Positions 1 to 5,204 of a DNA stretch of 5,411 bases are shown here, in pieces. This DNA comes from an uncultured Eubacteriales bacterium (GTDB lineage: Bacteria; Bacillota; Clostridia; Oscillospirales; Acutalibacteraceae), in the NCBI GenBank assembly GCA_934725345.1, contig CAKVBG010000066.1, positions 1-5,411 on the forward strand. The letters run 5' to 3'. A program made the translations under genes and the position numbers. Under the pieces are notes generated by a model. It was not told the origin of the DNA, made no database searches, and saw nothing but the letters and a program-made list of their open reading frames with translations. The first letter of the stretch is position 1. Each line of letters opens with the position of its first letter.

Positions 1-3
1 GCT

Positions 4-11
4 AAAGGGAG
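4..11 (+). promoter_or_regulatory. Probable ribosome binding site of the portal gene, next to an upstream stop codon
   Basis: A purine-rich AAAGGGAG lies ahead of the portal ATG at 28, but the gap is 16 bases, longer than the usual 5-10. A TAA at 3-5, in the frame that starts at base 3, is a plausible end of the preceding gene. By synteny that would be the large terminase subunit, but nothing of its coding sequence is visible. The portal frame itself has no stop between base 1 and base 28, so a start upstream of the window or at a rare codon such as ATT cannot be excluded. Confidence 0.45.
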
Positions 12-27
12 TGATATTATTAACATT

Positions 28-1488
28 ATGGATATTATTAGAAACAGACTACAAGACTTCTTGAACATTCAACCAGCTACACGACAGAGTATAAACATCA
101 TAGAACCGTATACTTTTGAAACTAACTGTTTAAAAAATCTATTGTGGTATCGTGGAGATAGTTCTGAATTGGAACAGTTTTACAAGCAAATCCAATCGAC
201 TTCTGCCGATAGCTTGAAGTTTTGGGCAAGCCAATGCACTACTGGACTTGAAATTAGAAAAATTCACACAGGATTGCCGTCCTTAATAGTTGATACACTT
301 ACTTCTTTAGTAGTTAGAGACTTTAATTCGATAGACTTTGATAATCCACAACTTGAAAGTATCTGGAATGACATAGACGAGGAAAATCATTTCAAGGATA
401 TTCTATCAAAGGCTATAACTGACGTTCTGACACAGGGTGACGGGGCTTTTAAGCTGTCTTTTGATGCCGACTTTACTATGCCGATTATCGAATTTTACCC
501 CTCAAATAGTGTTGATTTCAGCTATAATAGAGGCAGAATTAAGGAGATTATCTTTAAAACGCCATATGTCTACAAGGATATTGAGTATACACTTTTGGAG
601 CATTATGGCTATGGGTATGTATTCTATGAACTCTACAAAAGCGATAAACTTATTCCAATTGACAGTATTCCGCCCACAAGACATTTACAGTCCGCCGAAT
701 TTGATAGCTCATTAATAATGGCTGTTCCTTTTATGGTGTTTAAATCTTGCAAGTTTCAGGGCAGAGGACAATCGATATTGGAAAAGAAATCCGACAGTTT
801 TGATAGTTTTGATGAAGTCTATTCGCAATGGATAGACGCTCTTCGTAAAGGTAGAACTAAAACGTATATTCCAGAAAACTTAATCCCGCGAGATGTTAAT
901 ACTGGCGAACTTATGCGTTCCAATGCTTTTGATAACACTTTTATTGCAGTTGGCAATGATTTACAAGAAAATGCTAAAAATCAAATACTACTTGACCAAC
1001 CACAAATTCCACACGATAGCTATTTAGCTACATATATCACTGCTTTGGATTTATGCTTACAAGGATTGATATCACCCAGCACTTTGGGTATTGATACTAA
1101 AAAACTTGATAATGCGGAAGCTCAAAGAGAAAAAGAAAAAGTAACTCTCTACACTCGCAATAAAATTGTAGAAACTATACAAAATACAGTGCCTAAATTT
1201 ATTCAAATTGCAATAAATTCATACTTGATGAGTATAAACAAGCCTATTCAAGAGGTTAAATGTTCCATAAACTTTGGTGATTATGCTAATCCAAGTTTCG
1301 AAAGTCAAATTGAAACGATAGGCAAGGCAAAAACTCAAGGAATTATGTCTATTGAGCGTTGTGTGGAGGAACTCTATGGCGATACCCTAACCGATGAGGA
1401 AAAAACTCTTGAAGTTAAACGCTTACAGAGTGAACAAGGTATCACTACTTTGGAAGATAATATAGTATTAGGTGACTTAAATGTATGA
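28..1488 (+). CDS. Phage portal protein, SPP1 gp6-like
   Basis: The 486-residue product fits the portal family of Firmicutes siphoviruses (SPP1 gp6-type). Portals form the dodecameric ring at one capsid vertex that nucleates head assembly, anchors terminase and lets DNA pass. Recognition rests on the overall sequence style. The N-terminal YRGDSSELEQFY (residues 41-52) is typical of these portals. So is the C-terminal QREKEKVTLYTRNKI (366-380), which follows an S-P-S-T-L-G-I-D segment and corresponds to the long helix and crown region. The C-terminus is charged and helical (about 440-475). There is no signal peptide or membrane segment. Length is normal and the frame is intact. The ATG at 28 is chosen because the protein then begins with a typical helical N-terminus, though its ribosome binding site is distant. 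The TGA stop overlaps the next gene by 8 bases, indicating translational coupling. The next genes (minor capsid, scaffold, capsid) confirm the role by synteny. Confidence 0.93.
   Translation: MDIIRNRLQDFLNIQPATRQSINIIEPYTFETNCLKNLLWYRGDSSELEQFYKQIQSTSADSLKFWASQCTTGLEIRKIHTGLPSLIVDTLTSLVVRDFNSIDFDNPQLESIWNDIDEENHFKDILSKAITDVLTQGDGAFKLSFDADFTMPIIEFYPSNSVDFSYNRGRIKEIIFKTPYVYKDIEYTLLEHYGYGYVFYELYKSDKLIPIDSIPPTRHLQSAEFDSSLIMAVPFMVFKSCKFQGRGQSILEKKSDSFDSFDEVYSQWIDALRKGRTKTYIPENLIPRDVNTGELMRSNAFDNTFIAVGNDLQENAKNQILLDQPQIPHDSYLATYITALDLCLQGLISPSTLGIDTKKLDNAEAQREKEKVTLYTRNKIVETIQNTVPKFIQIAINSYLMSINKPIQEVKCSINFGDYANPSFESQIETIGKAKTQGIMSIERCVEELYGDTLTDEEKTLEVKRLQSEQGITTLEDNIVLGDLNV
1470..1475 (+). promoter_or_regulatory. 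Ribosome binding site of the minor capsid gene
   Basis: AGGTGA, a direct match to part of the anti-Shine-Dalgarno complement, lies 5 bases before the ATG at 1481. It sits inside the last codons of the portal gene and supports the overlapping start. Confidence 0.75.
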
Positions 1489-3394
1489 TATCACCAAAAT
1501 ATTCCAAGAGATTGAAAATCAATTGGTGTCTTCTATGTGTAGAAATCTTTCAAGACACGTTCATGAGGAACAGGAAGCAGACGCAAACTATCCACAATGG
1601 CAGACCAAACAACTTCAAGCACTCGAACGCTATCGCAAAGAAAATTTAAAAAAGTTTTCAAAACAATTTGAAGATATCAATAATGGCTTGAAAAAGTATC
1701 TTGAAATGACCTATAATAACTCTAAAACTGCTACCGAACACGATATTATTACTAATCTTTTAGAAGATAATGCCCCTGCTAATGCTCTTGGAGTAAATCA
1801 AGAGAAGTTGAACGCCTTAATTAAATCTGTTACGAACGATTTCCAAAAGGCTGAATATTCCCTTTTAAGACGCTCTAACGACTTATATAGACAGACTATA
1901 TACAAGGCTCAAATTGGGCTTAATACAGGCTCTATAACGCTAAATCAGGCAATAGATATGGCTACCAAAGACTTTTTATCTAATGGAATAAACTCCATAC
2001 GATACAAAAATGGCAACTTAGTGAACATTGCAAGCTATTCCGAAATGGCTCTAAGGACTGCCGAAAAGCGTGCTACTATGTATGGCGACGGCGAAAAGCG
2101 TCAAGAATGGGATATCGATACTGTCGTAGTGTATGGTCATAATGGAGCCTGTCCTCTATGCTCACAGTGGCAAAACAGAGTATATATCGATGACGTTTAT
2201 AGCAATGGAAAGCCTAACAATAAATATCCATTACTTTCGGTAGCCATTCAGGGTGGATTATACCACCCAAACTGCAAATGCCCACCACCTCAAACTTACA
2301 TAGAGGGCATTACAGACCATCCAACACAAAAAACTCCACAAGAACTTGAAAAAGATATCCAAAATTATAACCTTGAACAGGTTCAACGCTACCATGAAAG
2401 GCAAATCCGAAAGTATAAAAGGTTAGAGGCTAACTCTCTTGACGATGCAAATAAAAAGAGATACTCTTTAAAAGTCAAAGAATGGCAATCTAAACAAAGA
2501 GATTTCATTAATGCACACCCTGAAACACTTAGAAGAGACTATTCAAGAGAAAAGGTCAGAGTTCTTAATATCACTGAACCTCCTAAAAATGCTATTGAAG
2601 TTACTCGAATTATAAAACAAGAAGATAAGGCATTACCAAATATTTCAAGAAAACTTGACAAAAATGGAAATTATGTTATAATTAAAGATAGCAGATTTGA
2701 TGATTGTGCCACTATTGAACATCTTGAGAATTATGCTACTGAAAACTGGTTTATTCCTAAGGTAGATTTAAAAGACGTTAATTTTAAGGCTTGTAAAGAA
2801 ACATTTATTGGTATGCAACAAGTTTTAGATGATTTTCCTTTTCTAACCGATTACATTAAATCTTTAAGCTATACTAATAGAGATGCTCTAATGACTACCA
2901 GAGTTAATATGTCTAAACAAGCAGATTTATTTTTCGATTTACCTACTTATTCAACTTTAAAAAATGCTCGAAATGATAGTAATAGCGTAACAGGGTATTA
3001 TCCTAAGAATACCAGTATTTCTGCAAATGGTATGCATGAGTTGGGTCATGTTATGGAGTTATATTTAGCTAATCAAAGAAGTTCAAAACAAACCACACAA
3101 GATATATGTAACTTATATCACTCACATACAATATCCAAAGATATTGTATATAAGGTTTGTGGAAAACTTTTAAATATTCCTCACCCAACTTTTAAACAAA
3201 CTCAAAATTTGCTTGAAATAGAAGTTAGCACTTTATCCGAATATGCCTATAAAGAAATGAGAAAACAAAATTTTTGTGAGATAATAGCTGAATCATTTGG
3301 AGACTATTATACTAATAAGGAAAATTCCCAAAATATATCAAAAACTATTATTGAAATTATAAAGGAAGAAGTTGGTAAATATGAGAGCTACTAA
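1481..3394 (+). CDS. Phage minor capsid protein (MuF/Phage_min_cap2 type) with C-terminal zinc-metallopeptidase (toxin-like) domain
   Basis: The 637-residue protein has two parts. Residues 1 to about 275 are a minor head protein of the MuF/Phage_min_cap2 kind. They include helical segments and the family's Cys/His cluster: Y-G-H-N-G-A-C-P-L-C (C224, C227) and Y-H-P-N-C-K-C (H262, C265, C267), probably a metal site. A charged helical linker (about 285-355) ends in LRRDYSREKV, where many relatives end or diverge. Residues from about 360 on are a separate domain with HELGH at 519-523, preceded by G-Y-Y-P-K-N-T-S-I. E604 in EIIAESFGDYY (600-610) is the likely third zinc ligand, with E600 the alternative. 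This is the gluzincin pattern (HExxH plus a downstream E), known from zincin toxins and from the C-termini of phage head proteins. No signal peptide or membrane helix is seen. The gene overlaps portal by 8 bases and the next ORF by 14. Head role is secure. Peptidase activity is inferred from motifs, and the substrate is unknown. Confidence 0.9.
   Translation: MYDITKIFQEIENQLVSSMCRNLSRHVHEEQEADANYPQWQTKQLQALERYRKENLKKFSKQFEDINNGLKKYLEMTYNNSKTATEHDIITNLLEDNAPANALGVNQEKLNALIKSVTNDFQKAEYSLLRRSNDLYRQTIYKAQIGLNTGSITLNQAIDMATKDFLSNGINSIRYKNGNLVNIASYSEMALRTAEKRATMYGDGEKRQEWDIDTVVVYGHNGACPLCSQWQNRVYIDDVYSNGKPNNKYPLLSVAIQGGLYHPNCKCPPPQTYIEGITDHPTQKTPQELEKDIQNYNLEQVQRYHERQIRKYKRLEANSLDDANKKRYSLKVKEWQSKQRDFINAHPETLRRDYSREKVRVLNITEPPKNAIEVTRIIKQEDKALPNISRKLDKNGNYVIIKDSRFDDCATIEHLENYATENWFIPKVDLKDVNFKACKETFIGMQQVLDDFPFLTDYIKSLSYTNRDALMTTRVNMSKQADLFFDLPTYSTLKNARNDSNSVTGYYPKNTSISANGMHELGHVMELYLANQRSSKQTTQDICNLYHSHTISKDIVYKVCGKLLNIPHPTFKQTQNLLEIEVSTLSEYAYKEMRKQNFCEIIAESFGDYYTNKENSQNISKTIIEIIKEEVGKYESY
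2655..2682 (+). promoter_or_regulatory. Internal sigma-A promoter with perfect -35, -10 and extended -10
   Basis: TTGACA (2655-2660) and TATAAT (2677-2682) are both exact consensus, separated by 16 bases. A TG one base upstream of the -10 (2674-2675) makes an extended -10. Transcription would start near 2689. It lies inside the minor capsid coding sequence (codons for about residues 392-401), about 690 bases before the small ORF. In-frame ATGs downstream (for example at 2813 and 2891) lack a good ribosome binding site, so the first well-supported product of such a transcript is the small ORF, ending at the terminator at 3709-3735. The match is visible; its activity is inferred. Confidence 0.65.
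3361..3368 (+). promoter_or_regulatory. Ribosome binding site of the small ORF
   Basis: AAAGGAAG, the same core as ahead of the scaffold and capsid genes, lies inside the end of the minor capsid gene. It is 12 bases from the ATG at 3381 and 3 bases from an in-frame TTG at 3372. The first gap is long and the second short, so the start is not fully settled. ATG is preferred by codon strength. Confidence 0.55.
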
Positions 3395-3584
3395 GAAAGA
3401 ATTTGATGAATACAATAAGTGTTATCCATATTTGGTAAAGAAAGCAAATGGTACTCCTTGTCATCCATATAAATTAATTAAAAACACCCCATCAGAAATA
3501 GTAGAGATTTTCAAAACTTCTTCATGTTTTAATTTTGAGGAAACTGATTCATGGGTTCATGCATTGTTCAAAGATAATTTATAA
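3381..3584 (+). CDS. Small protein of unknown function, candidate immunity protein for the fused toxin domain
   Basis: This is a 67-residue protein from the ATG at 3381, or 70 residues if the in-frame TTG at 3372 is used. I do not recognise the family. It is soluble-looking, with no signal peptide or membrane segment. It has nearly balanced charge (about 10 Lys/Arg and 9 Asp/Glu), three cysteines (14, 27, 49) and an aromatic N-terminal patch (Y11, Y15, Y17). A likely helix around residues 38-46 is followed by an acidic E-E-T-D-S-W stretch (53-58). Its start overlaps the end of the minor capsid gene by 14 bases, so the two are translationally coupled, and a ribosome binding site supports it. 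Its GC matches the toxin domain, not the head genes, which suggests they moved together. A small ORF directly after a C-terminal toxin domain is the usual place for an immunity gene in polymorphic toxin systems. That role is inferred from position only; it could instead be an unrelated small phage protein. Confidence 0.7.
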   Translation: MRATKKEFDEYNKCYPYLVKKANGTPCHPYKLIKNTPSEIVEIFKTSSCFNFEETDSWVHALFKDNL

Positions 3585-3620
3585 AAATAGTGATATAACC
3601 CCCTAAAATGCCCCACAATC

Positions 3621-3689
3621 GCTTTTAGTAGGCTTAGTAGTGAAACTATACTACCAACAATTAAAAGCCGTTTAAAAGGCATTTAAACG
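3621..3689 (+). other. Potential structured RNA: branched arm followed directly by a hairpin
   Basis: GCTTTTAGT (3621-3629) can pair with 3660-3668 (nine pairs, one a G-U), enclosing a smaller GTAGT/ACTAC hairpin (3637-3641 with 3650-3654). The next base begins a second hairpin, CGTTTAAA, loop AGGCA, TTTAAACG (3669-3689, eight perfect pairs). The two could stack. Stems are AT-rich and of moderate strength. Possible roles are an mRNA processing or stability element ahead of the highly expressed scaffold and capsid genes, a regulator-binding site, or nothing. I see no match to a ribozyme or riboswitch core that I know. Confidence 0.4.
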
Positions 3690-3708
3690 CTAATTAAAGA
3701 ATATTTTA

Positions 3709-3735
3709 AGCACCTATTTTTTAGGTGCTATTTTT
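3709..3735 (+). terminator. Rho-independent terminator
   Basis: AGCACCTA (3709-3716) pairs perfectly with TAGGTGCT (3722-3729) around a TTTTT loop, followed by A and five T. The 8-pair stem and U-tract are typical of an intrinsic terminator, though the tract is short. It follows the small ORF and precedes the scaffold gene, so it would end transcripts from the internal promoter at 2655. Late transcription of scaffold and capsid would need read-through, antitermination or a promoter I cannot see. Confidence 0.75.
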
Positions 3736-3746
3736 ATACCTAAAAT

Positions 3747-3756
3747 AGAAAGGAAG
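3747..3756 (+). promoter_or_regulatory. Ribosome binding site of the scaffold gene
   Basis: AGAAAGGAAG ends 7 bases before the GTG at 3764. This decides in favour of the GTG start, since no ATG is available nearby in frame. The same ten bases precede the capsid gene. Confidence 0.8.
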
Positions 3757-3763
3757 ATTAAAC

Positions 3764-4246
3764 GTGGAAGAAAAAGAAATTCAAAAGGTTGAAGAAAATC
3801 CACCAGTAGGGGAAGCCCCAAAGGATAAACCAGAGGAACAGTCCAAAAAAGAGGATAGTCCAACTGAAGAAGTTAAACCAACAGAACCTCAAAAAGAAGA
3901 CAATTCTAAGCAGATTGAGGAACTTAAAACTCAAATTAAAGAGTTAGAAACTCAAAATATAGGCTTAATGGTTGCTCTTGAGATAGGCTTAGATATTAAA
4001 AATGCTGACGCCGTTCTAAAACTTGCCGACTTATCCACTGCTTATGATAAGAACGGAAAAATCAATAAGAACTCTTTAAGAACGGCTATCAACAAAGTTT
4101 TAGAAGAGTATCCAATCTTCAAACCACAGAATAATCAACATAGTGGGATTGTAATTGGTGGTAATGGTACTACTTTACCAACTCAACATATAGAACAGAA
4201 AGAGAAACCACTCGCACAAAAGCGTTGGAACAGATTTAATAATTAG
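3764..4246 (+). CDS. Phage capsid scaffolding protein
   Basis: The 160-residue protein sits directly before the major capsid gene, where the scaffold lies in this type of phage. Scaffolds fill the procapsid, guide capsid protein into the right lattice and then leave. The N-terminus (about 1-47) is disordered, rich in Glu, Lys and Pro. A short coiled coil follows (KQIEELKTQIKELETQ, 49-64), then a helical region including ADAVLKLADLSTAYDKNGKI (81-100) and NKVLEEYPIFKP (110-121). That pattern of aspartate-rich turn, helix and E-x-P-x-F-K-P recurs in scaffolds of Firmicutes phages. The tail ends in a basic QKRWNRF (152-158), the sort of C-terminus that contacts capsid protein. It starts with GTG, supported by a well-spaced ribosome binding site, and ends 17 bases before the capsid gene. 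Assignment rests on composition, motif pattern and synteny. No protease motif is visible, so it is unlikely to be a head-maturation protease. Confidence 0.85.
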   Translation: MEEKEIQKVEENPPVGEAPKDKPEEQSKKEDSPTEEVKPTEPQKEDNSKQIEELKTQIKELETQNIGLMVALEIGLDIKNADAVLKLADLSTAYDKNGKINKNSLRTAINKVLEEYPIFKPQNNQHSGIVIGGNGTTLPTQHIEQKEKPLAQKRWNRFNN

Positions 4247-4254
4247 AAAGGAAG
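4245..4254 (+). promoter_or_regulatory. Ribosome binding site of the major capsid gene
   Basis: AGAAAGGAAG overlaps the scaffold stop codon and ends 9 bases before the ATG at 4264. It is identical to the ten bases ahead of the scaffold gene, suggesting matched strong translation of the two most abundant assembly proteins. Confidence 0.8.
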
Positions 4255-4263
4255 TTTTTAACT

Positions 4264-5202
4264 ATGGCTTTAAACTATGCAGAATCTTGGAGCAATGAAC
4301 TCCTTGAAATTAGAAGACAGAACAGTATAACCAGTCCATTTATAACACAAAATGTCAAATGGCTAAACAGTAAGACGTTCCACTTTACTCTAATGAGTAC
4401 CAGTGGCTATAAGAACCACTCCAGAGCAGGTGGCTGGAACAGAGGAACATATTCTCAAACAGATAAGACTTTCACATTAGAACACGACAGAGATATTGAG
4501 TTCTTAGTAGATAAGGCAGACGTAGACGAAACTAATGCGACTGCATCTATACAGAACATATCTAAAGTTTTTGAGCAAACACAGGCTTCCCCAGAAACAG
4601 ACGCTCTATTCTTCAGTAAGATAACCGCCCAAGCAAAGACCAGTGAACTCTATACTAATACTGCTTTGAGTTCTTATACTAAGTCGAACGTCTTTGAAAA
4701 GTTAAAGGGAATGCTAAAGCAAGGCAGATTAAGAGCTTATAAGGGTAATGGTTCTTTAATTATGTATGTAAACTCTACTATCATGGACTTATTAGAGCAA
4801 TCCACAGCATTTACTCGCAAGATTGAGATGACACAAATATCCGAAAGTGGTATTGGACTTGAAACCCGTGTAACAGATATCGACGGTATGACAGTAATGG
4901 AAGTCATCGATGATGATGTATTCTACGATGCCTTCAACTTCAACGGTACTAATGGCGGTTATGAACCTATAGCCAACACTTCGCACAAGCTGAATGTTTG
5001 TATAGCTTCTCTTGAAACTTGTAAGATAGTTCCTAAGATTGCGAGTATCTATTACTTTGCTCCTGGTTCGCATACTCAAGGTGACGGTTATTTGTATCAA
5101 AATAGAGAACTTTCTGATGTGTTTGTGTTCCCTAATGGATTAAACGGTAAGGTTGATAGTATCTTTGTGGATATTGATACTACTGCTTACACTACCGAAT
5201 AG
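4264..5202 (+). CDS. Phage major capsid protein (HK97-fold type expected)
   Basis: The 312-residue protein has the length and pattern of the major capsid proteins that accompany SPP1-like portals in Firmicutes phages. Hundreds of copies form the shell. The N-terminal helix (MALNYAESWSNELLEI) is followed by a likely E-loop region with S-G-Y-K-N-H-S-R-A-G-G-W-N-R-G (about 47-61). Then comes the recognisable HDRDIEFLVDKADVDETN (74-91) and E-Q-T-Q-A-S-P-E-T-D-A (104-114), which I associate with this capsid family. The A-domain region contains DIDGMTVMEV (205-214). There is no separate N-terminal prohead delta domain and no protease gene nearby, consistent with a scaffold encoded as a separate protein. 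The ATG at 4264 has an optimal ribosome binding site. It ends with TAG, two bases before the next gene. Identity is strong from sequence style and synteny; the fold is inferred from the family. Confidence 0.92.
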   Translation: MALNYAESWSNELLEIRRQNSITSPFITQNVKWLNSKTFHFTLMSTSGYKNHSRAGGWNRGTYSQTDKTFTLEHDRDIEFLVDKADVDETNATASIQNISKVFEQTQASPETDALFFSKITAQAKTSELYTNTALSSYTKSNVFEKLKGMLKQGRLRAYKGNGSLIMYVNSTIMDLLEQSTAFTRKIEMTQISESGIGLETRVTDIDGMTVMEVIDDDVFYDAFNFNGTNGGYEPIANTSHKLNVCIASLETCKIVPKIASIYYFAPGSHTQGDGYLYQNRELSDVFVFPNGLNGKVDSIFVDIDTTAYTTE

Positions 5203-5204
5203 CC

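Larger units (their letters stand above)
2581..3584 (+). other. Low-GC cargo module: metallopeptidase toxin domain plus small downstream ORF
   Basis: By hand count GC is about 38% over 1561-2580 of the minor capsid gene and about 28% over 2581-3360. The following small ORF is about 29%. The drop coincides with the end of the conserved head-protein region (residue about 360) and the start of the zincin domain. A perfect promoter lies near its left end and a terminator follows its right end. This looks like an exchangeable toxin-immunity cassette grafted onto a conserved structural gene. The exact left boundary is uncertain by perhaps 50-100 bases. Confidence 0.6.
3585..3763 (+). other. Non-coding gap between the small ORF and the scaffold gene
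   Basis: This 179-base gap holds no credible gene on either strand. It starts with a C-rich stretch (3599-3614) unlike its surroundings. It then has two adjacent hairpin elements (3621-3689), a rho-independent terminator (3709-3735) and the scaffold ribosome binding site (3748-3756). I see no good promoter. TATACT at 3647-3652 has only a poor -35 (TTTAGT at 3624), and TAAAAT at 3741-3746 has none. Confidence 0.8.

Noticed and set aside
502..684. Open frame on the - strand inside the portal gene (60 codons)
   Set aside because: Antisense shadow of portal coding sequence with no supporting start signal; no other gene here is on the - strand.
659..687. Possible promoter with exact TTGACA in the portal gene
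   Set aside because: No acceptable -10 at 16-18 bases; CATTTA at 682-687 matches the consensus poorly.
437..715. Open frame on the + strand inside the portal gene (92 codons)
   Set aside because: It lies entirely within the well-supported portal gene in another frame, has no ribosome binding site and an unprotein-like composition.
2060..2101. Short repeat of CGAAAAGCGT in the minor capsid gene
   Set aside because: Both copies encode E-K-R within a conserved helical stretch; two copies in coding sequence are best explained by codon use.
3355..3400. Programmed frameshift joining the minor capsid gene to the small ORF
   Set aside because: The frames differ by +1, but no slippery sequence is seen before the TAA at 3392, and a separate start with a ribosome binding site explains the overlap.
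3624..3652. Possible promoter with TATACT ahead of the scaffold gene
   Set aside because: The -35 position (TTTAGT) matches only half the consensus, there is no extended -10, and it lies upstream of the terminator.
3599..3689. Small self-cleaving ribozyme (hammerhead or similar) in the gap
   Set aside because: A GAAA occurs at 3642-3645, but no CUGAUGA core is present and the stems do not fit the hammerhead layout.
4792..5100. Open frame on the - strand inside the capsid gene (102 codons)
   Set aside because: Antisense shadow of the capsid gene, low-complexity composition, no ribosome binding site.
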